DNA of 64,000 nucleotides from Syncephalastrum monosporum B8922. Its lineage: Eukaryota; Mucoromycota; Mucoromycetes; Mucorales; Syncephalastraceae. The stretch's first letter is position 1, and every line of letters begins with the position of its first letter. The position numbers and the translations under genes are program-made. The stretch lies in NCBI GenBank assembly GCA_000697355.1, contig JNEN01001252.1, positions 1 to 64,000 of the forward strand. The letters are read 5' to 3'. Positions 1 to 9,821 of the stretch are shown here, piece after piece. Under the pieces are notes generated by a model. The model was not told the origin of the DNA. It saw only the letters and a list, made by a program, of their open reading frames with translations, and made no database searches.

Positions 1-590
1 ATAATTAATTACTACAGGAGCAGCTAAAAGATAGTTCGCAACCTGGAAGGGGGTAATGTGGTAAATGTCACCACTTAGTCTTAGAACGGTTACTCTCCAT
101 CTATACTGCCTAATAATAATACCGAGACATGTTGTCCAGAACAAAGTGACGAAGTATTGCCGAGACAAGAATGTCTGAGATATCCGTTATTAGCCTAGTG
201 CCCACACTAAGTGATGCCGGGACTTGTTATTATATTAGCACCTGAGCTGAGTACCTGAATTAGTAGGTCTCACTGGCTTGGCAATGACGATATGATCTGA
301 CACGTCAATAACATTGGTGCTTATTATGAGACATGGTAAAAGGACCATGGCTTGGCTCAATCCAGAAATACCCGCATTACGCACTTAATAACCGATTGGT
401 TCGTACAAGACCGAACATCGGATAACGGCATCTGAGTATAATATCCAAGAAGTGTATATAAAGGGTAGAAGATAGAAGTAGCATCAGTTCAGAACACAAG
501 TTCAACTACCTTATAAACAACCTACACACATTCTCACAGACTTCTTCTGTTACCTTTATTTTTCTCTCTCCAATGTCTATCTTACCTACC
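1..590. other. AT-rich stretch, no gene seen
   Basis: I see no protein-coding signal here. The only promoter-like element is a TATATAAAG box on the + strand near 454-463. About 110 bases downstream is an ATG (573) that opens a 53-codon + strand ORF ending near 734. That ORF is antisense to the small minus-strand ORF at 591-734, and I cannot decide between the two. Confidence 0.4.
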
Positions 591-734
591 CTATATCTCA
601 ACAGTGACGTTCGGGTCGGCGGTGAGGGCGGCCTGGGAAGCCATCTGCTCGGTGACGGTGGCATTGGAAGCCATCTGCTCTTCCAAGAGAGCGATGCGAG
701 CCAACAGGGTTTCGACAGGAACTTCAGCATCCAT
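591..734 (-). CDS. small ORF, 47 aa, possible coiled coil
   Basis: A 47-codon ATG-to-TAG frame. Its product begins MDAEVPVETLLARIALLEEQ and contains two copies of the tract EQMAS, as expected of a short amphipathic helix or coiled coil. No family is recognised. It could be a free-standing small protein, a last exon, or a remnant of a gag-like coiled coil. The + strand of the same bases is also open for 53 codons downstream of a TATA box, so even the strand is uncertain. Confidence 0.3.
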   Translation of the reverse strand: MDAEVPVETLLARIALLEEQMASNATVTEQMASQAALTADPNVTVEI

Positions 735-1736
735 ACGTGAATTGAGTGACGGTGATATCCGGTGCAAATCAGTTTGCGAACGAAGAAGAGATGTAGTAAT
801 AGATTAGCTGTCAAAATTTTTTTTATATTGTTCGCAATTAAAACGGAGAACTTAGGAAACCCCCATAAGTAAAAGCAGACCTCGAAGTGTAATTTATTGT
901 TCGAATTAAAAAACGGAGAACTATGAAAACCCAACCAAGCAGCAGACTACGAAGTGTAATATACTGTTTTCTAAACTTTGAGGATTGAACACAAATACTT
1001 TGAGATTGGGTAAAAACAAATAAAACAAAGGGGGAGGATAAGCATGTTACGAGAGAGAGAGGGGAGGATGAGGCCGTTACAGAAAGAAAAATGGAGGGCG
1101 GAGCGTGTGCAAGAAAAAGGAGAGGAGGCAGCAAAAGAAGTCAACAAAAAGATGTAAAGGAAGGTGGGTGTAACCTATCCACTCTCAGTGCTCGGTGGGT
1201 CTTGACACATTACACTGTCTTTCTGTCATTCTTTTGTTCTTACCTTCTTACCTCTGATAACTTGGCGAAGTCGCACGTGCAGAACCTTCGCGTATCGGCA
1301 TAACCACTGGACAAGCTAGAGGGTCTAGTATTTGAAAGCGTAAACTGGGAAGGTTCTTTGAGTAAAGGGCGGAGGACTCTGTTTCCAATATCGAGAATAG
1401 GTGTGCCAATTAAACGCGTGCCGTGAACTTTGATGCTCGTCGTAATGGCTTCTTCGAAACCAAACGAAACGAAACGATCGCTTTAGAAGGGGAATGCGGA
1501 CACGGGAGGGCGCACTCTGAGCGAGCTTCGAAGAACATAGCGATGGCCATGCATTGACTCTCCCCTCGCAATACTGTATTATGTGTTTTAACAACAGAGT
1601 CAGCAACTCTTCCACTCCATGTCGGATGGTTCTTATCCATATATCCGTATCATACCCTACGGAGGCGTTAGGCGAGAGTGACTTTTGCTAGGCGCTTATA
1701 GACAAGACGCGAAGTGGCAGAATTCGTCTGACGAAA
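735..1736. other. about 1 kb without a supported gene
   Basis: Only short, low-complexity frames occur on both strands, none with a recognisable domain or convincing splice sites. Two similar A-rich segments, near 840-870 and 905-935, share a phrase around 'acggagaact', which suggests a small local duplication. Confidence 0.4.
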
Positions 1737-2159
1737 ATGGTCACTTATTTCTTGAAAGCAAACGACACTGCCGAGGTTCTCTCCGCGATGTCAGGTAAGA
1801 AGTACCCTCGTAATTTTTGAAGCGATTAAGACATCTTGAACTTCATTGCTGGAATGTAAAAGACATCCTAGGTATCTCGGTCTCTTATTGTCGTGTATGC
1901 AAGCGCTTAGAGCTGCAGAGCTGACAATGCGCCAGTGGAGGACCCAGCTGAGTGTGGGAGCAACTGAATCCATAGAGAACTTCAATAGTTTCTTTGGACC
2001 GACGGTGAGTTGACGAGAACAGACAGTGCGCAGCTGAGGAAAAAGTGCGTAATGTATGTGAGCGGTTGTGACTGCTGATAGCAGGATGTGGCGCTGGTAA
2101 CAAAATTGAGGTTCGAAGGAAGCGCAGGGTTGACAGGTTCTGGCGGCAGCACAGATTGA
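1737..2159 (+). CDS. hypothetical small protein, 3 exons, 77 aa
   Basis: Three exons join in phase: 1737-1794, 1904-2004 and 2085-2159. Donors are GTAAGA and GTGAGT; acceptors are CAAG and GCAG. The product starts MVTYFLKANDTAEVLSAMS, continues with a helical middle (RAAELTMRQWRTQLS) and ends in a Gly/Ser-rich tail (GLTGSGGSTD). I do not recognise a family. It lies 34 bp upstream of the mitochondrial L4 start on the same strand. The consistent phases and small introns favour a real gene, but no homology supports it. Confidence 0.4.
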
Positions 2160-2193
2160 TACATCGCCTCCACAGACACACAACATACGGATA

Positions 2194-3097
2194 ATGTCAT
2201 TTTCCAAAACTACGGCACACATTGCCAAGGTACGAATAGTCAATGACCCCAGTATGCTTGATACTAATTATCCTCTTATAGCTTGCTGTCCAGCGCCGCT
2301 CCTTTGCCACCGCGGCCGAAAGAGGTACGTTCCCCCCCCCGGTCGAATGTTTTATAACTAAATGTCGGTTTCGGTTTAGCGACGAACCCTTTCCCTCAAC
2401 ATGTCCAGGCATTTCTCCGCGATTTCAAGACGAGCGAACCGCTATCGATAATTGATCTGGATCGCAAAGTGTTCAACGAAGCGCTTCGCCGCGACATTCT
2501 GCACCGGGTTGTGGTGTGGCAACGGGACGGGATGCGCCAAGGCACGCACTCGACCAAGACGCGCTCGGAGGTGGCTGGCACGACGAAGAAGCAGGCGCCT
2601 CAGAAGGGCCGTGGTAAAGCACGTATCGGCGATGGCAAGGCACCGCAGTTTGTGGGAGGTAAACATTCAGAGAAAGAGGTAAAGAAGAAGCAAGTGGATG
2701 CTCATCGGATGTACTAGGTGGTATCGCCTTTGGGCCCAAGCCTCGCGATCACTCGACGGACCTGCCGCGCAAGGTGCAGGAGATGGGTCTGCGTGTGGCG
2801 CTGAGTACCAAGTATGCACAGGATCAGTTGACGATCGTCGAGTCCTTTGAGGTCGAGAGCCACAAGGCACGCGCATTGCTGCCCATTCTGGAGCAGACCT
2901 ATCAACTGGCGGACCGGACGACCCTGATGATCACCCACGACGCAAACGAGAAGCTGGAGTTGGCGGCGCGCAATATTCCGCGCGTGGAGGTGATCCATGT
3001 CGACGAGACGAACGTGTTGGATCTGTTGACGTACGACCAAGTCGTCCTCGACAAGTCCTCGGCTGACACGCTCTCCTCCGTCCTCCGTCCTCTGTAG
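2194..3097 (+). CDS. MRPL4: mitochondrial large-subunit ribosomal protein L4 (uL4m)
   Basis: Four exons (2194-2229, 2282-2324, 2380-2658, 2718-3097) encode 245 aa. The protein is part of the mitoribosomal large subunit and binds 23S-type rRNA. The N-terminus is a short basic, hydroxylated presequence (LAVQRRSFATAAERA) suited to mitochondrial import. The family core follows: 'VWQRDGMRQGTHSTKTRSEV', then a basic Gly/Lys loop with KGRGKARIGDGKAPQF, and a GGGIAFGPKPRDHS segment. The C-terminal Rossmann-like part includes 'VALSTKYAQDQLTIVESF' and 'NVLDLLTYDQVVL'. I chose the ATG at 2194 because it joins the presequence in frame through a 52-base intron. It lies tail-to-head with the upstream small gene and 316 bp from the next gene. 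Confidence 0.93.
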
Positions 3098-3412
3098 ATA
3101 CATAGCATCCTCATTATCCCTTTTCATCCTTTATTAAATTTCAGCAAACGCAAACGCAAATGCAAAAGCAAAAGCAAAAGACAAAACAAGAGAATGCAGA
3201 AGCAGAAAGAAAGGTCAATTCCTGTACGTACGTTCGCAAACAGACAATAATTGCCGGGGGATGATTTAATGCGAAGCCGGACAAGGCAAGAACGTCCATC
3301 AAACGTGCTGCATTTTTTTCTTTCCTATTTTTATTTTCTGCCTCTTTCTTACATTCACGTCCTCTCTCTTTTCTCTCTCTTTTCTCTCTTTTTACATTTG
3401 GTGTACGTTGCA

Positions 3413-5320
3413 ATGCCACCTAAAGCGTCAGAGGGCAACAAGGGCAAACAAGGGCCTTCGGCCATCTCGAAGCAAGTTCTAAAGAACACGCCGATTCCTC
3501 AGTTGGTGGATGGACCGAGTAGCACAGCCGCGGCCGAAACACGCAAGCCTCAGCCGTTACGAAGCACCAAAGTGTCACAGAAGCTGGTCTTGTTTCCTCC
3601 GCGTGCCCTTGACTCTTCTACACCCCAATTCCAACCGCAATCCACACCTGCAGGCGATCTCTTCACCACCTCACCTATTGGTTATGAACAACAACATATA
3701 CCACAACACCCTCCATTGTCCCCGCTCGATTATCCGATCCCGGTCGAGCCCGACGTGGAAGACGAAGACCAAGCCTCGCCTTTCCCGGCTGTGCCTCTAC
3801 CCATCGAGTGGACGTTCGGGTCGCGGACCAAAGCCGAGCACATGACTCAAGAAGAGCGCGATCGGGCGAATCTACCACGTGTCACGGCATACTGCACCGG
3901 TGAGGGCTATGCTTTGAAGCGGCTGCAAGGCTTCTTGCGGCAGTACCACCATGTCACGCCTCGGCTCTACGACGAATGCCTGTATGCCGCCTACCACTTC
4001 CCGCTCTACACCCTGCGCCCAGGCAAAGACAATCTTCTCAACGTGCGCGTCCGCAGCGCATCACCACGTCCAGGCCCCGACGAGATGGACTATGACGAGG
4101 ATCACTATCGTTCGGAAGACATACTCACTCAGCCCCGACCCTACACGCACCACCACCACCACCACCACCCACTTCATCATCAACAGCACTCACACGAGCA
4201 AGACCAAGGCCAAAGCCAAGGCCAAAGGGAAAACCAAGACCAAGACCAAGACCGAAGTCAAAACCAAGAACAAGAGCAGTCCCCCTCCCGCGACGTATCT
4301 CATCTCTCGAAGGCTGACATCCTGCGTCAGACGCAGTCGGCCCCGTCGACGCCCATCACCGAAGAGACGCCTTCCGATACGATGCCAGCCGTCGAAATGC
4401 CAGCCGCCGAGGTCGAGCCTCCCAAGCCCTTCTCGGGTGGCGAGGCCTTTATCTTTGACTACGGTGTCGTCGTCTTTTGGAACTTTAACCGCGCCCAAGA
4501 GCTCCTGCTCCTCGAAGATCTCGTCGAGTACTCGATCCAGCCCTTCCGAGACAACCCCGATGAGGACATGCAGATCGAAGAAATGCACTTTGAATACGAT
4601 TTCCACCAACCCAAGCCGCGCATCTTCAACGACATGATCACCCTCAAGAGCGGCAACCACATGATCAAACTCACCCTCTCGCATGGTCTGTCACAGAGCG
4701 CTGTCCTGGCCCGATACGAGGATATCATGGACAAGACCATCGAAGATACTAAACACCTCCCCAAGGAGATGGCCCAGACAGGTCGCTTGGTCAAGAATCG
4801 CGTCGAGATCACAAAGACGAGCGGGCAGCTCTTTTCCCTGCGCATGAATGTCAATCTCGTCTCCAACGTCTTGGGTAAGTCCTTGTCAAGAAGCTTATTT
4901 GCTGGGGGGATGAAACAAAACAAACGCTAAACTGGGACTATCGATCACATACTCTCGCGATAGATACGCCCGAAATCTTCTGGTCAGAACCGGCCCTGCA
5001 GCCAATGTATATCGCCATCAGAGACTATCTCGAGATACCACAGCGCGCAAAAATCCTCAATGATCGTCTCAAGGTCATCTCGGATCTACTGTCGATGCTC
5101 AAGGACCACCTGACCAACTTTGGTGTCGAATACCAGACTCTCATCATCATTTATCTCATCATCGTTGCTGTCATTGTTGCATGCGTAAGTGATTGTACCA
5201 TACCTTATGATGGCCACAGTGGCACTCACCTACTCTTTCTTTCTGTCTTCTTTTTCTTTGTATCACGGTGAATAGTTTGAAATTGCCGTCAAAGTGCTGC
5301 AAACCATGCGAGTATTGTAA
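3413..5320 (+). CDS. RMD1/SIF2-type DUF155 membrane protein
   Basis: Three exons (3413-4874, 4964-5184, 5276-5320) give 575 aa. The frame is open upstream of 3413, but the ATG there follows a CT-rich leader and starts MPPKASEGNKGKQG. The N-terminal half is low complexity: Pro/Ser-rich, then a run of eight histidines, then Gln/Asp/Glu repeats. The C-terminal half is the DUF155 domain of yeast Rmd1, fission yeast Sif2/Sif3 and human RMND1, visible as 'FIFDYGVVVFWNFNRAQE', 'LKSGNHMIKLTLSHGLSQS' and 'DTPEIFWSEPALQPMY'. A single membrane anchor near the C-terminus (LIIIYLIIVAVIVAC) matches the family layout. Rmd1-like proteins are linked to meiotic/sporulation defects and organelle membranes; the exact role here is unknown. 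Confidence 0.88.
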
Positions 5321-5654
5321 ATAATCGAAGCGGAGTCCTGGTATACTTTTTCTTGTTTCCTTTTCCCTTTCTTTTTTTTTTATACGCGCCTTGTTATTCT
5401 TCAGAACAAGAACATCTGTGAGTGCGCTTGTCTGTATTGCATAATGTCAATAATGATAATAATAATAATAAAAAAGAATCTAGAAAGGAGATCGATGGAT
5501 GCACACATGAAGGACAAAAAGTCCCTGATAGGCCGGACACAGACAGAGAGATTCAAATTTGGGGTATACTGCCCAGCGTTTATTTTTATTTCTTTTTATT
5601 TCTGTTCTTTCCTTTCTTTGTTCGCTCGCTACGCAGACGAACCTTTTCTTTTCC

Positions 5655-7802
5655 ATGAATCAATTCAACGGACAGGGCGCGCAACCGAATGCATTCATGC
5701 CCAATGCGTATGGTCAAAACTTTATGAGTCTGCCTCCAGAAATGCAATCCGTGGTCTCGCTCCCTTCGCAGCAACATCCGGGCATGTCCCAGCAGCCACA
5801 GGTAGTCCCCTTTAATCGCTTGCTTCTTTTTTCTTCTATATAGTATATGTGCTGATTCCTTCCTTCCTGTACTCAGGTTTTTGGACAACAGGCGGGCGTT
5901 AACTTTAGCACGGCTGGCATGGTGGGTATGGACGCCATGTCGCCCTTGAATGGCGTGTCAAGTACCATGCGGCCGCCCAACCCAGGTATGATGATGCCAC
6001 AACAGCAGCAGCAAGCTCCACCGCAACAGCAGCAACAATTTCGACCCATGACGCCTCAGCAACAACAGCAACAGCAGGCGTGGCTGGTCAAACAGCAGCA
6101 AATGATGCTCCAGCAGCGATCCCTTGACGAGCAACACCGGCGTCAAATGTTTCTGATGCAGCAGCAGCAGATGCAGAAATCGCTCGGTGCCAACGCTCCC
6201 ATGCATCCAGCCGTGTCACAACCACCCGTAAATAATAACCCTGCTGCCGCTGCCGCTGCCGCCGCTGCCGCTGCTGCTGCTGCTGCCGCCGCCGGCTCTT
6301 CTTCTGTGAGTCCCAGCGCGGTCGATAAGCCCGCCTCGGCTGCGTCAACGCCCACGCACACACAGCAGCAGCAACAACAGGCGGCAAACAGCATGTCTCA
6401 GAGCGCAAGTCCCAATAGCAAACGAGTCGAGACGGTAGGTTGACCAGGCACATACACATGAATAAGGATGGATAAACTGATCGACACGGTCATGGGACCT
6501 TTGAATGATAGATCTTGATCATGAACCAGGAATTAATACGGCTCTGTGTCCAGCAACAGCAGAATCCGCAGGAACCCAGTATTGCAGAGTAACGCATTTC
6601 TCATTCATTTATATTCCTTTTGGCTGATCCGCTGTCTTTTTTTTTTTTTTTTTTTTTTCAACCAGATACCAAGCGCGACTTCAATCGAACCTGACATACC
6701 TTGCTACAATGGCAGATATATCCATGGTGAAGCCCGGCGAGGTAGTGACACTCATAATAACGACGTGTTTTACAAAGGCTAATGTTTGCCTCTTTCTCAG
6801 GAACCAAAAGCGCCTACGCCACCTGATCTCTCACCTCTACCTCCACCAAAATCGGACATCGGTCGCAGGATCCACGCCCTGCTTAACACAGCTCAGACGC
6901 TTTTCAAGACCGAGTCGCCCAACCTTGGCACGAACAGCACATCTTTTTCGCAATCCTCGCCCGTTCAGCCACAGCAGCAGCCACAGCAGCAGCAACAAAC
7001 ACCACAACAAACGCCCGTATCTTTCCCTCAGCCATCGCAACAGCAACAACAAGCTCAAGCCACGCCTCAGCAACCAGCACAGTCCTTGTCGCGCGCGACA
7101 CCGCCCTCACAGCCACCGACGCCCCACCAGCAGCAAGCACAAGCACAGACGCCACAACAACAGCATCAGCAGACGCCTCAGCAGCAGCATCAAATGATCA
7201 ATCAAGGCATGATCCAGTCTCAGGCCTTGCCTTCTCAACAAGGCCAGTCGCAGCCACAGCCCAACCCGTCGCCCGACTATTACATGAATGGATCACCCGC
7301 CCAGCAGCAACAGCAGCCGCAACAGCAACAGCAACAGCCACCGCAGCAACAGCGTAACCCGTCCATGATGGATCCCCAAACGATCCTCATGCAACAGCGC
7401 TTGCGACAGCAACAACAACAGCAGCAACAGCAACAGATGGCGGCCATGAATATGGGATTGGGCGTGTCCGGCCCCGATCTTCATGGCGGCGAGGCGTATT
7501 CGGCCACGATGTCTCCCGCGTCGCAGGCACCGATGCACATGTCGCCAAGCATGACTTCGACACCGATGACATTGCCCACGTCCATGAATCCGAGCGAGAT
7601 CATGATGAATAGCGGCATGATCAACCCAGCCATGATGCTCAATAACCCACAAACTGCTGCCATGATGTACTCCCAACAGCACCAAGGTGGCGATGAGAGC
7701 TATCAGAACACACTGATGATGATGCAACGGTTACAACAGCAACAGCAACAACAGCAACAGCAGCAGAAAGAGTTTGAGGATGCGTTCACGAATCGATCCT
7801 AG
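5655..7802 (+). CDS. SS18 (SSXT)-like glutamine-rich SWI/SNF coactivator
   Basis: Five exons (5655-5801, 5877-6434, 6512-6588, 6666-6741, 6801-7802) encode 619 aa. Exons 3-4 encode the diagnostic SS18 N-terminal homology module: 'MNQELIRLCVQQQQNP' followed by 'EYQARLQSNLTYLATMAD'. This matches the helix-turn-helix by which animal SS18 and plant GIF/AN3 proteins bind the SWI/SNF ATPase. Unusually, the module sits near residues 236-280 and not at the N-terminus. It is flanked by poly-Gln, a 17-residue poly-Ala run near 6240-6293, and a Met/Gln/Pro-rich C-terminal half similar to SS18 QPGY-type activation tails. The CAG/CAA tracts are mixed codons. Function is inferred: nuclear chromatin-remodelling coactivator. 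Confidence 0.75.
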
Positions 7803-8237
7803 TGCGCTACCCGCTGCTCCATTCCCTTTTTTTTTTTTTTTATACATACGCACATATCCTACGCGCGCACCAACACACCCTATCCAGCGCAACGCGTGCA
7901 CACATACATTGACACAGCACACACACACACACACACACGCAAGACCCATTCAACCCCATTGCCATTTGAAATAAATAAATAAAAGAAGCAAAGAAACAAA
8001 CAAGAAAATCATGCAAGGAAAAAAAAGTAAGAACTTCCTTGTGGTGTGTATGTAATGATCGATTGGCTTTAGGACACTGGGATTGGTCAATCGAATGAAA
8101 AAGTTGTGGTTGGAAAACGAACCTGTTTGTTGTTGCGCGGAAAAAGCGAGACGGCTATGACGTCCAAGAGGTCGTATAAAGCGCCATCGATTGCTTCCTG
8201 TCTCTTTCTTCTATTTCTCTTTTCTTATATTTTCCGA
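7803..8237. promoter_or_regulatory. intergenic: AC repeat and chitin deacetylase promoter
   Basis: Contains a T tract at about 7828-7841 and an (AC)n microsatellite at about 7919-7938, in the 3' region of the SS18-like gene. A TATA-like GTATAAAG at about 8173 lies roughly 65 bp before the deacetylase ATG, followed by a CT-rich leader. Confidence 0.5.
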
Positions 8238-9638
8238 ATGAGATTGACGACGACGGTCATCGCTGCAGCCGCCGGAGGGGTGTGGGCCGCCGCAAGCGTG
8301 CACGCCGAACTCCTCCAAAACACGTCGCCGGTGTGGCTCGCGGACGTGGCAGGTCCGACCGACCCGGCCATCGTGGCGCAGGAATATCCAAAGGACGAAA
8401 CCGTGATCCGGAACAGGGAGCTGCCCGGGCCTTACCCGCTCGATATCAGCACGTACCCCAAGCCGCTGCAGCCGCCGCCCACCGACCACCCCGAAGTGCA
8501 GAAAGTCATGAGCCAGCTGGACTGGTCTAAAGTGCCCCAAATTGAGCCGCGCACGATCAAGGTCTGGGCTGTGGATATCTCGGGCTACAACGCCCACCAA
8601 GACCCGGACTGCTGGTGGTCGGCCTCGACGTGCAAGCGACCGAAGCTCGATTACCTCCCCGAAGATATTTATACGTGCCCGAACGCGGGCGACTGGGGCC
8701 TCAACTACGACGACGGCCCACTGCGGATCTGGAGTTTCAACGAGACCCAAAAAGCCTGGCAGGAGCCCCATTTCTATAACTTTTTGGTCGATCACGGCAA
8801 GCAAAAAGCAACGCTGTTTTGTAAGTCACTGGGACATGCGGAAACAGGGATGAGACTGACTGAATGTCTCTGCGTTTTGTTTTTTTTCTTTTATTTGCAT
8901 CTTCTAGTTATCGGATCCAACGTAATTACATTCCCCGAAGCAGCCCAGCGCGCATTAAGCGATGGGCACACGATCTGCGCACATACCTGGTCGCACAAGC
9001 AAATGACGACATTGACAAACGAGCAGATCGTCGCCGAGTTTTACTGGACGAGCAAGGCCATCAAGCAAGTCATGGGCATCACCCCCAAGTGCTGGCGACC
9101 ACCCTATGGCGACGTCGACGACCGCGTCCGCGCCATTGCCTGGCTCATGGGTATGCGCACGGTGATTTGGGACCAGGACTCGAATGACTGGAACTTGTAC
9201 GGCACGCCCGCGCGCGGCTCCGTCCCGCCCGAGGAGATCGACGGCCATTTCCACACGTGGATCCAAAACCGCCTGACGAACCAAGACAACGAGCACGGCC
9301 ACATCACGCTCGAGCACGAAAACTCCAACTCGACCGTGTCGATGGCCGAGCGCTGGCTGCCCAAGCTCCAGGAAGCCTTCAACGTCATGCCCATTCACAA
9401 ATGTATCAATGACCCGTACCCATACTGGGAAAAGGCCTGGGCTTACCCGACGCTAAAGAACGCCGACCCGCCGCTCGACCCCAAGGCACCCGAACCCGGT
9501 CAACTCCCCAGTGAAGCCGAGGGCGGCTCCAAGAGCCATGGCAGCAGCCATGCCGATGGGCCCTCCTCTGCCGCCTCCCGTCTCTTTTTGCCCCTCACGA
9601 CCTTGCTCGTGGCTGCCCTCAGCTTTTTAACGTTTTAG
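8238..9638 (+). CDS. CDA: GPI-anchored chitin deacetylase (CE4)
   Basis: Two exons (8238-8820, 8908-9638) encode 437 aa. The enzyme removes acetyl groups from chitin to make chitosan, the main wall polymer of zygomycetes. A signal peptide (MRLTTTVIAAAAGGVWAAASVHA) starts at the chosen ATG. All CE4/NodB motifs are intact: motif 1 LNYDDGPL with the catalytic base and metal Asp, motif 2 AHTWSHKQM with the two metal histidines, motif 3 RPPYGDVDDRVRAI, motif 4 IWDQDSNDW, and a late LEHE motif. The C-terminus is Ser/Gly-rich and ends in a hydrophobic tail (LFLPLTTLLVAALSFLTF) typical of GPI attachment. So the mature enzyme probably stays on the plasma membrane or wall. The adjacent transporter is convergent and probably unrelated. 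Confidence 0.95.
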   Translation: MRLTTTVIAAAAGGVWAAASVHAELLQNTSPVWLADVAGPTDPAIVAQEYPKDETVIRNRELPGPYPLDISTYPKPLQPPPTDHPEVQKVMSQLDWSKVPQIEPRTIKVWAVDISGYNAHQDPDCWWSASTCKRPKLDYLPEDIYTCPNAGDWGLNYDDGPLRIWSFNETQKAWQEPHFYNFLVDHGKQKATLFCKSLGHAETGMRLTECLCVLFFFFYLHLLVIGSNVITFPEAAQRALSDGHTICAHTWSHKQMTTLTNEQIVAEFYWTSKAIKQVMGITPKCWRPPYGDVDDRVRAIAWLMGMRTVIWDQDSNDWNLYGTPARGSVPPEEIDGHFHTWIQNRLTNQDNEHGHITLEHENSNSTVSMAERWLPKLQEAFNVMPIHKCINDPYPYWEKAWAYPTLKNADPPLDPKAPEPGQLPSEAEGGSKSHGSSHADGPSSAASRLFLPLTTLLVAALSFLTF

Positions 9639-9682
9639 AAAGATTACAACATATATATTACTGTATGAGGATGATGAGAAAT

Positions 9683-9717
9683 TGTGTGTGTGTGTGTGTG
9701 TGTGCGTGTGTGTGTGG
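9683..9717. repeat. (TG)n microsatellite
   Basis: A near-perfect TG dinucleotide run with one interrupting C, in the ~180 bp between the convergent chitin deacetylase and transporter genes. Confidence 0.95.
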
Positions 9718-9821
9718 GGATACGATAAAATGTACAAGAAATAGTAGAGAGGAGGTTGATGGGGGTTTCTTTTTGTGTAAATTGTAGTGTGGGGGGAATC
9801 ATCAAAGAAAAACGAAATCGA

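Noticed and set aside
4190..4684. 164-codon minus-strand ORF within the DUF155 gene
   Set aside because: Antisense of a repetitive Gln/Asp coding region; no independent features.
7319..7440. CAG-repeat tract as a free microsatellite
   Set aside because: It is in-frame poly-Gln with mixed CAG/CAA codons inside the SS18-like gene.
8211..8804. 197-codon minus-strand ORF opposite the chitin deacetylase
   Set aside because: Shadow of a GC-rich coding strand whose CE4 motifs are unambiguous.
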